From Sulfurimonas sp. RIFOXYD12_FULL_33_39 (GTDB taxonomy: Bacteria > Campylobacterota > Campylobacteria > Campylobacterales > Sulfurimonadaceae): a stretch of DNA of 64,000 nt. Positions 17,847 to 26,586 of this stretch are shown piece by piece; position 1 is the first letter of the stretch, and every line of letters begins with the position of its first letter. The notes beneath the pieces were generated by a model. It did no database searches, had not been told where the DNA came from, and was given only the letters and a program-made list of their open reading frames with translations. The stretch is from contig MICF01000007.1 in NCBI GenBank assembly GCA_001829785.1, forward strand, positions 1 to 64,000, given 5' to 3'. The translations under genes and the position numbers were made by a program.

Positions 17847-19529
17847 ATGATGCCCACAAATGTATTGATAATCGATGATTCAAAAGCTATAACAAAAGTA
17901 ATTACAAAAATTTTATTATCAAATAAAATATCAAATTATTTTTTTCACGAAGAGCATATTTATATTGCTTATGATGGTATGCAGGCTTTTGAATTATTGA
18001 GTAAGAATCCAAAGATATCTTTAGTAATATCTGATGTTATGATGCCTGAATTAAACGGCGAAGAATTAATAGAGATGCTTATAGATACTGATAAAATTAA
18101 AACACTAGAAGTTATCTTTATAACTACTCTTATGAATAAAAACAACATATCAAAAAAAATTAAAGAAAGTATAAAAGGAGTAATATACAAACCTTTTAAT
18201 ACTGTAAGTTTTTCTGATTTTTTTAATGAAATACAAATAGAACATAAGAAAAAACTTCACAATCAACAAAAAATAAAATCGAATCATGTTAAGCAGATGA
18301 AATATATTAGGACATGGGTTCAAGATTATTGTGATGAAGAAAACATTAATATTTCTTTAGAAATTTTAGAGCCTATCATAAGTGATGAATTTACCCATCA
18401 TTATGTAATTGACAAAGATGAAATTTATATGATTTATCAAATGATTTTAGAAAACTATATAAATGTAGTGAATAGTTCATGTAAATTAAATAATTTACTT
18501 ATGAAAAAGATATACAATATTTGGCATGAACCGGAAAGATACAAACCACTAGGTGTTAGTGAGGATTTTAATAATATTATATTAAATGCACAAAACTCAT
18601 TAACTGACCTATCAAAAAAAGATGATGTACGATATTCAATTATTTTACCGCTAAATCACCTTTTAATACAAATAAAAAATAGAGTAAAAGTGAAACAAAA
18701 GCTTTCATATGATGATTTTATGCCATATATGGACAAATTATTAGATGTGTTTTTAGAAATTGATTTAAAATACGATAATAGTGAAATTTTATTGATTTTA
18801 AATCATATAAAAGAGATAGAAAGATTTGAAAGTGAGTTAAAATCTTTATTAAATAAATCAAAACTTGTTGAATTATTTGTAAACTTAAATAAAGCTCCTC
18901 ACTTACTTGATGGTGTATCCAACCATATTAATACTTGTATAAAATATATAAAACAACAGATAATTACTCTGTATGTATTTAAAGCAAATGAATTGGCATG
19001 GCAAAAAGCAAAGAAATCATCCAACATAGTTGCTTATTTAAAAAGTAATTTAAAATTTAAAATGATTAATACACATAATGTACTTCATGAATGGGGTATT
19101 ATTGATAAATCAAATATAAAGAGATTTCAAAAATATGATAGAGAAAGAATAATTTTAGCTACAAAAGATTTAAAAATATTAGAAGTATTTAAAAAAAATT
19201 TAGTCGCAGATATGCCCTCATTAGATATATTAATTTTTAATACAACTTCAATACTAAAAAGTGAGTTAGAAAAATGTACTTATACAAGAATAGTTGTGGA
19301 TTTAGATTTTACAAATTCTGTTTTTAGTAATGGAATACAGTTGATAAAACTACTTACTAAAAAATATCCTGATATCGAAAAAATAGTACATGATAATGGT
19401 TTATATTTACTAGTAACAGTTGCACAAGCCGAAATGCTGAAGAAAAGTAAAATTACGTTTAAGTATAAAATATTTTTGAAACCACTTGATAATAAGAAAA
19501 TATTTAGTCAATTTTATTTAGAAAATTAA
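17847..19529 (+). CDS. Response regulator with two receiver-like ends and an unknown middle
   Basis: The protein has 560 residues. The N-terminal receiver (about 4-135) is complete: IDDSK, D63 in VISDVMMPE, TT in FITTL and Lys in IYKPF. The middle (about 145-420) is helical and unrecognised; it includes NIWHEPERYKPLGV and many basic and acidic residues. The last 125 residues look like a second receiver fold with VVDLDF and FLKPLD, but the acidic pair is missing, so it is likely a pseudo-receiver. It starts at ATG 17847, or ATG 17850 in the same frame. No DNA-binding or enzymatic domain is visible. It probably acts through protein contacts. Confidence 0.75.
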   Translation: MMPTNVLIIDDSKAITKVITKILLSNKISNYFFHEEHIYIAYDGMQAFELLSKNPKISLVISDVMMPELNGEELIEMLIDTDKIKTLEVIFITTLMNKNNISKKIKESIKGVIYKPFNTVSFSDFFNEIQIEHKKKLHNQQKIKSNHVKQMKYIRTWVQDYCDEENINISLEILEPIISDEFTHHYVIDKDEIYMIYQMILENYINVVNSSCKLNNLLMKKIYNIWHEPERYKPLGVSEDFNNIILNAQNSLTDLSKKDDVRYSIILPLNHLLIQIKNRVKVKQKLSYDDFMPYMDKLLDVFLEIDLKYDNSEILLILNHIKEIERFESELKSLLNKSKLVELFVNLNKAPHLLDGVSNHINTCIKYIKQQIITLYVFKANELAWQKAKKSSNIVAYLKSNLKFKMINTHNVLHEWGIIDKSNIKRFQKYDRERIILATKDLKILEVFKKNLVADMPSLDILIFNTTSILKSELEKCTYTRIVVDLDFTNSVFSNGIQLIKLLTKKYPDIEKIVHDNGLYLLVTVAQAEMLKKSKITFKYKIFLKPLDNKKIFSQFYLEN

Positions 19530-19601
19530 TAACAAAAACATAGCATAAAATATATTTTTTATGTTAAAATAGATTTTTCAGTCACAATTAAAGGAGTTTC
19601 A

Positions 19602-21764
19602 GTGTTTAATAATATGTCGATAAAACTTAAGATGGCGCTGATAGTTGTTGTACCGATTTTTGTGATAGCAATATCACTGGGTACTGATAGCTATAGAAGT
19701 TATAAAGAGGTAAAAGTTCTAAAGCATATTGAGGAGATGGTTGGATATAGTAAAAAGAGTAGTGCCCTTGTCCATAATCTTCAAAAAGAGAGAGGTGCTT
19801 CTGCAGGATTTATAAGCTCTAAAGGTGAAAAATTTTCATCTGAATTACAAGGTATTAGAAAAGATACTGATAAAACTTTAGCTGAATTAAATGAGTATTA
19901 TAAAACAATGGAGGTTGCTTTTTATGCTCAGAGTCTTCGTTCAAAGATGTCGAAATCATTTGATATGCTTTTAAAACTTCAAGAGATAAGAGGGCAAGTT
20001 GATGGGCTTAGTGTTGCCGTAGCAGTGCCGGTTGGTTACTATACTGCTTTAAACGGAAGCTTTATAAACTCTATAGAAGAGGTAGCAAAGATGAGTTCAA
20101 ATGCAGATATGAACAATGCCATTAATGCATTTGTAAACTTTCTATCCTCTAAAGAGAGATCTGGTATTGAGAGAGCCGTTTTATCATCAACATTTTCCAG
20201 AGATAACTTTGCACCTGGATTTTATGAAAAATTTATCGGACTACTTAACGCTCAAGAGATATTTATGAATAAGTTTCTTTTTTTGGCATCGGATGAGCTT
20301 AAAACTTTTTATGAAGATAGCATGAAAGCAAAAGAGGTTGAAGAAGTACAAAGGATGAGAAAAATAGCGCTTGAACATCCAAACGGAGGTTTTGATATTG
20401 ATGCTACTTATTGGTTTGCTACGATAACATCAAAAATAAATATTTTGAAAAAAGTAGAAGATAAAATAGCTAAAGATTTAGAAGAGACAATTGCAACGTT
20501 AGAGAGCAGAGCTTCAAATGCTATGATAATGGGGCTTGTTGCCAATATAGCATTAGTTCTTTTTATAATTATTTTTAGTTTTTACATATCAAACGGTTTG
20601 GCAAAAAGAATAAATAGATTTAAAAATGAGATAGACGACATCGTATCTTCAAAAGATTTTTCCAAAAAAATAACAAACTGTTCAACCGATGAGATAGGAT
20701 TCATTCAGCAATCTGCAAATCATTTGGCACATGTTGCACATAAAGCACTTGAAGATGCAAAAGAGAGTTTGCAAAGAGCGCAGGAACACTCAATTGAGAG
20801 TGAAAAGCGATTAGAAGCAAATAAATTAACTCTAAGTCTTATATCACTTTTAAACGAGGGAGCAGTTTCAGGTGTCGGAAGCGTTCAAGAGGGCTTGACA
20901 ACAAATATGGTGGCTCTTAAAGATATAAACAGCAAAAATGCTCAAACTGAATATATTGTAGAAGATGTGAAAAATTCTACTCATGAGATGGAAGACTCTT
21001 TAAATAATATCTCTGAGAAGATGCATGAGAGCAGAGAGAATTCTGATCAGTTAAACAACAGCGTAAATGAGATTACAAACGTTATATCTCTTATTAAAGA
21101 TATAAGTGACCAAACAAATCTTCTTGCACTTAATGCGGCAATTGAAGCTGCTCGTGCAGGTGAGCATGGAAGAGGGTTTGCGGTAGTTGCTGATGAAGTA
21201 CGTAAACTTGCCGAGAGAACTCAAAAAGCTACAAGTGAAGTTGAAGTAAATATAAATCTTTTAAAACAAAACAGTGCATTAATGCAGGAGTTTTCAGAGC
21301 ATATGAATAAAGAGGTTTCATCATCGCTAGAAAAACTTGATGTATTTAACAGTAGCTTACATGACTTGGTAGGCGGTGCAAAAGATATTCAGCTCTCAAA
21401 TAAAAAGATATCAAATGAGCTGTTCATTACTCTTGCTAAACTAGACCATATTGCATTTAAACTTAGCGGATACAGTGCAGTATTTAAAGATGACCATAAT
21501 TTTAAATTTTCAGACCATACAAGCTGTAGATTTGGTAAATGGTATCTTGGAGATGCAAAAGAGTCGTTTGCCAATACAAATTCATACAATAAAATCGACC
21601 CAATACATAAAACTGTACATGACAATGTTAGAAGTATTCCCGATTATATTGAAAACGGTGCTATTAAAAATGCAGAGAGTATCATCTCTGCATTTAGTTC
21701 GGCAGAAAAAGCTTCAAAAGAGCTGTTTATTACTTTAGACAGTATGGCTAACGAGATAAAGTAG
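19602..21764 (+). CDS. NIT-HAMP chemoreceptor with CZB domain, paralogue 2
   Basis: This 720-residue receptor has the same architecture and length as the receptor at 12890-15052: TM1 about 11-30, NIT with [17 protein letters not shown]2 about 305-328, HAMP, the signalling tip [20 protein letters not shown], and CZB with CRFGKWY and IHKTVHDN. The ends are nearly identical and the differences are spread through the sensor and linker, so it is a gene duplicate. The start is GTG at 19602 with AAAGGAG upstream. A likely -10 (TAAAAT) lies about 40 bases before it, so it may be transcribed separately. A REP-like palindrome follows the gene. Confidence 0.94.
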   Translation: MFNNMSIKLKMALIVVVPIFVIAISLGTDSYRSYKEVKVLKHIEEMVGYSKKSSALVHNLQKERGASAGFISSKGEKFSSELQGIRKDTDKTLAELNEYYKTMEVAFYAQSLRSKMSKSFDMLLKLQEIRGQVDGLSVAVAVPVGYYTALNGSFINSIEEVAKMSSNADMNNAINAFVNFLSSKERSGIERAVLSSTFSRDNFAPGFYEKFIGLLNAQEIFMNKFLFLASDELKTFYEDSMKAKEVEEVQRMRKIALEHPNGGFDIDATYWFATITSKINILKKVEDKIAKDLEETIATLESRASNAMIMGLVANIALVLFIIIFSFYISNGLAKRINRFKNEIDDIVSSKDFSKKITNCSTDEIGFIQQSANHLAHVAHKALEDAKESLQRAQEHSIESEKRLEANKLTLSLISLLNEGAVSGVGSVQEGLTTNMVALKDINSKNAQTEYIVEDVKNSTHEMEDSLNNISEKMHESRENSDQLNNSVNEITNVISLIKDISDQTNLLALNAAIEAARAGEHGRGFAVVADEVRKLAERTQKATSEVEVNINLLKQNSALMQEFSEHMNKEVSSSLEKLDVFNSSLHDLVGGAKDIQLSNKKISNELFITLAKLDHIAFKLSGYSAVFKDDHNFKFSDHTSCRFGKWYLGDAKESFANTNSYNKIDPIHKTVHDNVRSIPDYIENGAIKNAESIISAFSSAEKASKELFITLDSMANEIK

Positions 21765-21774
21765 TTCTCAAACT

Positions 21775-21847
21775 CTAAGATTTTACTGCGCTTCGCTCGA
21801 TGACGGAAGATGTCGTCTAGCGAGGAATAAAACGATGCGGCAATCTC
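21775..21847. repeat. REP-like imperfect palindrome between convergent genes
   Basis: The segment begins CTCTAAGATT, contains GCGCTTCGCTCGATGACGG and then GTCGTCTAGCGAGGAA, and ends GCAATCTC. The two arms are imperfectly complementary and could fold into a long hairpin. The layout resembles the widespread intergenic repeat of the form AGATTGCTTCGCTC...GCAATGACG / GTCATTGCGAGGA...GCAATCTC, here degenerate. It lies between the chemoreceptor and superoxide reductase genes, where it may also act as a terminator for both. Confidence 0.5.
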
Positions 21848-21849
21848 TA

Positions 21850-22236
21850 CTACTTAGTTACTTCTACAACTTTCTGGGTTGATTCCCAAACACCGTGTTT
21901 AGTGCAGTATGCTTGAGCAGTAAGTTTTAGTTTGCTTCCTGTTGGAATAATGTTAAATGTTACCGTTGCATGAGCCTTTATATTTCCTAAAGCTCCCGGA
22001 GTAAAATCAGCACGCGCTAAAAGAGTCTCACCGTTAAAAAGTGACATGTTAGCTATATAGTGATCAAAATCATCAGGGTGAGAGTACTCATTTCCCATTT
22101 TTACTGTTACACTAAACATTTCTCCCTCTTTAGCACTATCTTCACAATGTATAAAAGGAGAATGTCTATCTATATAGTCTTTTTTGCTTTCTCGCTCTAC
22201 CGTATCTATGTCTATGTAACGATTTATTGTCGGCAT
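21850..22236 (-). CDS. Superoxide reductase (neelaredoxin/desulfoferrodoxin family)
   Basis: The 128-residue protein matches the catalytic Fe(His)4Cys domain of superoxide reductases: His in DRHSPFI, His residues in SHPDDFDHYI, and Cys and His in YCTKHGVW. It lacks the N-terminal desulforedoxin iron site, so it is a one-iron class II type. It would reduce superoxide to hydrogen peroxide in the cytoplasm without making oxygen. The usual Glu-Lys before the first His is Asp-Arg here. ATG at 22236 has AAGGA upstream. The gene is divergent from glyS and convergent with the chemoreceptor gene. Confidence 0.88.
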   Translation of the reverse strand: MPTINRYIDIDTVERESKKDYIDRHSPFIHCEDSAKEGEMFSVTVKMGNEYSHPDDFDHYIANMSLFNGETLLARADFTPGALGNIKAHATVTFNIIPTGSKLKLTAQAYCTKHGVWESTQKVVEVTK

Positions 22237-22414
22237 ATCTAATCCTTATTTGTTTAAAATTTGTGCGACATTTTAACCGCTAAAACTTTTATATAAACAT
22301 TTGACTTGGTATATATGTCTGAATTAAGATAGTTTTAATTTACATGTATTTATAAGTATTTAACGAAAATATAGATAAAATCGCGCAATTAATATTGAAA
22401 TAAAGAGTCTGTTT

Positions 22415-24436
22415 ATGATAAAACCATTGCTAATCGAGATTGGTGTAGAAGAGCTTCCAGCCATTCCACTTTTAAAAGAACTGAAAAATATTGAAAAAAA
22501 ATATGCAGATATATTAGAGAAAAATTCACTTTTATGTGAGTTTGAATTTTACTATACTCCTCGTCGTTTAGTTTTATGGCACAGAGAGTTCAAAAGTTTT
22601 CAAGACGATTCTATTGAAGAATTTTTTGGAGCACCGCTTGAAGTCGCGTACAAAGACGGTGTAGCAACACCTGCGGCAGAGGGTTTTGCAAAAAAATGCG
22701 GTGTAGATATAGAAAAAATCGGTTCTGCGCAAAAAGGCGGTAAAGATGTTTTGTATTACAAACAAGAGTTAAAAGGGAAACCTAGTACTGAGCTTTTTGG
22801 CGATATTATCAACTCATGGATTAACTCTTTGGATTTTGGCAAATCTATGAGATGGGGAAGTATGAGTGAGAGCTTTATACGCCCTATACGCTGGGTAAAC
22901 GTACTTTTTGGCGATGAGCTTGTTGATATTGAGCTTTTTGGCATTAAATCAAAAAAAGAGACATTTGTTCACCGCATCAGTAATTTTGATTCAGTTTTAA
23001 TTAGCGGAGCAAAAGAGTACTTTGAAGTTTTAAAAGATGGCGGAGTGACACTGTTTCCTGAACTAAGACGTGAAAATATTTTAACTAATTTTTCTTCGCT
23101 TGAAAACAGCAATAACATAAAAATTGAGATTGATGAAGATTTGCTAGATGAAGTTGTAGCCATTACGGAGCATCCGACTCCTGTTCTAGGTTCATTTGAT
23201 GAAGAGTTTTTAAAACTGCCTCCTGAAGTGATTATTACATCAATGAAAGAACACCAAAGGTATTTTCCGGTTTTTAAAGATGGCAAGCTTATAAATAAAT
23301 TTGTTGTAGTCTCAAATGCACTAACTGATGATTTTTCCAAAGTGATTGAGGGTAATGAGAGAGTTCTTCGTCCTCGTTTGGCAGATGCACTCTTTTTTTA
23401 TAACAATGATTTAAAAAAAGGTCTAAGCACAAAAGGGCTGGAGAAAGTTATATTTATGAACGGTCTGGGAACTGTTGCAGACAAGATTGAGCGAGAGAAA
23501 AAAATAGCTAACACTCTATTTGACATGTATGCACCAAAAGACTCAAGCAAAGAGATATTAGAGCGTGCCGTAAGTCTTGCAAAAGCTGATTTGACTACAG
23601 AGATGGTTTATGAGTTTACGGAACTTCAGGGTCTTATGGGATGTTACTATGCAAAAGCACTCGGTGAGAGCAATGAAGTGGCTACATGTATAAAAGAGCA
23701 GTATCTGCCTGACGGCGAAGAGAGTAAACTTCCTTCAACTCTTATGAGCGCAATAGTTGCTATTAGTTTGAAATTAGATACTCTTTTAGGTATGTTTAGC
23801 ATAAATCAGATTCCAACAGGCTCTCGCGATCCTTTCGCACTTCGCAGAGCGGTAAACGGACTCATTAGAATAACTAAAGAGCATAATTTAGAGTTTGACA
23901 TAGTCGCTACACTCAAACTTTTGGCAAAAGAGTATGCGGAGTTTGACATGTCAAAACTTGAAGCATTCTTTTTAGAGAGAGTCAAACAGTACTTTAAAGT
24001 TAATCCTTCCATCATAGAAGCAGTTTTAGCATCAGGTGAGAGAGAATTGCTCTCAATGGGTAAAAAGATAGAAGCACTGGAGACTATGGTAAATAGTGAA
24101 GGTTTTAGTGAATCTTTCTCGACTTTTAAAAGAGTTGCAAATATAACTAAAGATATTGACATGTCGATTGATATGTCGGTAGATAGTAAACTTTTTGAAG
24201 TAAAAGCAGAAGAAGCTCTTTATACTAGATATAGTGAAGTTTCAGCTCGCAGATATAACTCTTATGAAGAGGAACTAGATGCGCTTTTAGGACTTAAGCC
24301 TGAGCTTGATAAGTTCTTTGAAGATGTAATGGTAAATGCCGATGATGAAGCTATAAGAAATAACAGAAAATCTTTGGTCGCTTCTATTTATAAAAGTATT
24401 TTAAAAATTGCGGATATTAAAGAGATAACTATTTAG
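22415..24436 (+). CDS. glyS: Glycyl-tRNA synthetase beta subunit
   Basis: This is a full-length GlyS (673 residues) of the alpha2-beta2 bacterial glycyl-tRNA synthetase. The beta subunit carries tRNA-binding and editing-like regions. Recognisable family segments are LLIEIGVEELPA at the N-terminus, RPIRWV, PPEVIITSMKEHQRYFPV, NERVLRPRLADA, and LPTGSRDPFALRR-like TGSRDPFALRRAV in the C-terminal half. The catalytic alpha subunit (glyQ) is not in this window. A probable -10 (TAAAAT) lies about 35 bases upstream of the ATG. A perfect hairpin follows the gene. Confidence 0.97.
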   Translation: MIKPLLIEIGVEELPAIPLLKELKNIEKKYADILEKNSLLCEFEFYYTPRRLVLWHREFKSFQDDSIEEFFGAPLEVAYKDGVATPAAEGFAKKCGVDIEKIGSAQKGGKDVLYYKQELKGKPSTELFGDIINSWINSLDFGKSMRWGSMSESFIRPIRWVNVLFGDELVDIELFGIKSKKETFVHRISNFDSVLISGAKEYFEVLKDGGVTLFPELRRENILTNFSSLENSNNIKIEIDEDLLDEVVAITEHPTPVLGSFDEEFLKLPPEVIITSMKEHQRYFPVFKDGKLINKFVVVSNALTDDFSKVIEGNERVLRPRLADALFFYNNDLKKGLSTKGLEKVIFMNGLGTVADKIEREKKIANTLFDMYAPKDSSKEILERAVSLAKADLTTEMVYEFTELQGLMGCYYAKALGESNEVATCIKEQYLPDGEESKLPSTLMSAIVAISLKLDTLLGMFSINQIPTGSRDPFALRRAVNGLIRITKEHNLEFDIVATLKLLAKEYAEFDMSKLEAFFLERVKQYFKVNPSIIEAVLASGERELLSMGKKIEALETMVNSEGFSESFSTFKRVANITKDIDMSIDMSVDSKLFEVKAEEALYTRYSEVSARRYNSYEEELDALLGLKPELDKFFEDVMVNADDEAIRNNRKSLVASIYKSILKIADIKEITI

Positions 24437-24445
24437 ATGTGATAG

Positions 24446-24480
24446 TATGAGAGAGAAATCTCTCTCATAAGATTTATTTT
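24446..24480. terminator. Bidirectional hairpin terminator downstream of glyS
   Basis: TATGAGAGAGA (24446-24456) and TCTCTCTCATA (24459-24469) form a perfect inverted repeat. On the plus strand it is followed by a T-rich stretch (GATTTATTTTGTTG). It separates glyS from the convergent small gene and probably serves both. Confidence 0.75.
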
Positions 24481-24665
24481 GTTGCTTCTGGAGCTGCTGC
24501 TTCTTTTTTAACTTTTTTAGCTTTTTTAACTTTAACTTTTTTCTCAACCTTAACTTTTTTTTCAGCTTTTACCGGAGCTGCCGCTTCAGCGCTAACAGCT
24601 GCTGCTTCTGATGCAAACATTGAACTCAAACCAAGAGTAAGAAGAAGAGCGATAATTTTTTTCAT
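24474..24665 (-). CDS. Small exported Ala/Lys-rich protein
   Basis: The start is ATG at 24665, preceded by AAGGA; an upstream ATG at 24692 has no ribosome binding site. The 63-residue product has a clear signal peptide (MKKIIALLLTLGLSS, probable cleavage after MFASEA). The remainder is nearly all Ala, Glu, Val and Lys, with repeated KVEKKVKV and KKAKKVKK units. The mature peptide would be strongly basic. I do not recognise a family. A nucleic-acid-, envelope- or polyanion-binding role is possible but unproven. It lies 51 bases past the sensor kinase stop and could belong to that operon or have its own promoter. Confidence 0.72.
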   Translation of the reverse strand: MKKIIALLLTLGLSSMFASEAAAVSAEAAAPVKAEKKVKVEKKVKVKKAKKVKKEAAAPEATK

Positions 24666-24716
24666 AATAGATTCCTTTTGGGTTATATACACATTTCGTG
24701 TTAGCGGAATTTTATA

Positions 24717-25898
24717 TTATAAAGCGTGAACTATTCGTGAATTATTCCATGATAAAATAAAAGTTGTTCCGTTTCCTATTTTTGATTTAACGTCAATATC
24801 TATTCTGTATAAGTCACATAAAGATTTTACAATACTTAGTCCTAGCCCAAAACCGCCGTTTGAGTCATCAAGTCTCTTGTAGCGTTCAAAAATTTCTTTT
24901 GATTTTGACTGTTCAAATCCTATCCCGGTATCTGATATAGTAAGTGAATTTTTATCCAATTTGATTGTTATTTCTCCGTTTATTTTATTGTACTTAATGG
25001 CATTTGAGAGAAGATTATCAATAATCCTATTCATAAGACGCTCATTAACCATAACTTCACACTCTTTTAACTCTGTAATAAAACTTATATTTTTAGTAGA
25101 TGCTAAAGGCATAAAATAGTCGATACGCTGCAAAACCAACTTAGACACTTCTATTTTTTGAACCGGATAATCTTTTGATGAGAACATAGAAAATGTCAAA
25201 TCATTATAGAGATGCGAAAGTGTTCTAATAGCAATAAGCATACGCTTGGTTGATTTTATATTTTTTGGACTTAATTCATCTTTGTCCATAATTTCAAGAC
25301 TCATAGACAAGACAGATATAGGCGTATTTAACTCGTGAACTGCATCTGTAATAAATTTATTTAACAACTCTATATATTGACGAAGAGGACGTAAAAAAAA
25401 TCTTGATAAGATAAAGATAACTATACCAAAGAAAAGAATTGAAAAAAATAAAACCGTACTTATTATATTTTTTGTTTCATTAAGCTCTTTATCTATTGTG
25501 TCAGCTTTTAGTAGCAGATAGTGAATATTTTTAATGTTATCAAGTTCTATAGTTTTAATAAAATAGTAGTGTGATTCCTGTGTAGAAAAACCCTTTTTAA
25601 ATTTTATGTCAAAATCATTCTCCTTAGGATATACGATATTACTGTTTTTATCCATAAATGCGATATCGAATCTTGTATCATGTAGAAGTATCTCTTCTAA
25701 TTCGTTCATGTTTTTTGCATAATATATTGACTCATAAGCCGTTTCTGCATAATTAATAATCTCATTTTGAAGAATTTCGGTATATATATTTTTTTGGTAG
25801 TGATAATAGAGCATAGATAGCGTAACTAAAAAAACAGTATTTAGCCCGACAAAAACGGATACAAACTGTATAAGAGATTTTCTCTCAGCTAATAGCAA
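24717..25898 (-). CDS. Membrane sensor histidine kinase
   Basis: The 393-residue kinase has TM1 about 11-31, a periplasmic sensor (about 33-143) of no recognised family, and TM2 about 145-167. The dimerisation domain has H188 in AVHELNTPISV, and the HATPase domain (about 285-390) has DNLLSNAIKYN, DTGIGFEQ and GGFGLGLSIV. No HAMP domain is obvious between TM2 and the H-box. The start is TTG at 25898, 14 bases inside the regulator gene, with AAGGG upstream. It pairs with the OmpR regulator before it. It is the last gene of a five-gene operon that starts at 30094. Confidence 0.92.
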   Translation of the reverse strand: MLLAERKSLIQFVSVFVGLNTVFLVTLSMLYYHYQKNIYTEILQNEIINYAETAYESIYYAKNMNELEEILLHDTRFDIAFMDKNSNIVYPKENDFDIKFKKGFSTQESHYYFIKTIELDNIKNIHYLLLKADTIDKELNETKNIISTVLFFSILFFGIVIFILSRFFLRPLRQYIELLNKFITDAVHELNTPISVLSMSLEIMDKDELSPKNIKSTKRMLIAIRTLSHLYNDLTFSMFSSKDYPVQKIEVSKLVLQRIDYFMPLASTKNISFITELKECEVMVNERLMNRIIDNLLSNAIKYNKINGEITIKLDKNSLTISDTGIGFEQSKSKEIFERYKRLDDSNGGFGLGLSIVKSLCDLYRIDIDVKSKIGNGTTFILSWNNSRIVHAL

Positions 25899-26586
25899 TC
25901 AGATACCCTTGTTTTCGTATATTTTGAATTATATCTTTGCCTAAAATTTTACGCAGTTTCTTTATATGTGTGCGAAGATTTTCTTCTGTTGCCTCATCAT
26001 TATAATTCCATGCATGTGCAATAATCTGCTCATTAGTGACCATATGACCTTTATGCGATATAAGTATATTTAATATTTTTGTCTCTTTTTTTGTTAAAAA
26101 TAATTCGCCGTTTTCTCCAAATAGTTTTCCGTTATTCGGTTCAAACGACCATAAGTCATTTAGAACTATTTTGTCATTGCTATTTAGTGAGAAAGATTTT
26201 CTTACTGTTTTTTGAAGGCGCAGCTGCAGCTCTTTAAGCTCAAATGGTTTTTTTATATAGTCATCGCACCCAGCGTCATATCCCTGAGAGAGATCATTTA
26301 TGCTAGCAAGTGAAGTAACAAAGATAGCGGGTGCTTCTTGTTTAGCTTCTCTTAATATTTTTAGTACGTCAAACCCATTTTTTGACGGTACCTTTACATC
26401 AAAAACAAATGCATCAAAATGCATTTCATAAGCTTTGTCTATTGCTTCTTCCCCGTCATTAACGGATATAACTTCGTAGCCGCATTCTTGTAAAAACTCA
26501 GATAAAATATCACAAATCAGCAAATCATCTTCAAGTAAAAGGATTCGTAATTTTGTTCCTTTTTTTTTGATTTGTACTCTATCCAC
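25885..26586 (-). CDS. OmpR-family response regulator
   Basis: The 233-residue regulator has a receiver domain (about 12-128) with LLLEDD, D63 in VFDVKVPS and Lys in YIKKPFE. A winged-helix domain follows (about 140-230) with LTKKETKILNIL and a C-terminal NIRKQGYLI. The start is GTG at 26586, sharing one base with the stop of the preceding gene (TAGTG). It overlaps the kinase gene by 14 bases. Its targets are unknown. Because it is translated behind three uncharacterised proteins, it may control or be controlled by that operon. Confidence 0.92.
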   Translation of the reverse strand: MDRVQIKKKGTKLRILLLEDDLLICDILSEFLQECGYEVISVNDGEEAIDKAYEMHFDAFVFDVKVPSKNGFDVLKILREAKQEAPAIFVTSLASINDLSQGYDAGCDDYIKKPFELKELQLRLQKTVRKSFSLNSNDKIVLNDLWSFEPNNGKLFGENGELFLTKKETKILNILISHKGHMVTNEQIIAHAWNYNDEATEENLRTHIKKLRKILGKDIIQNIRKQGYLIAIS

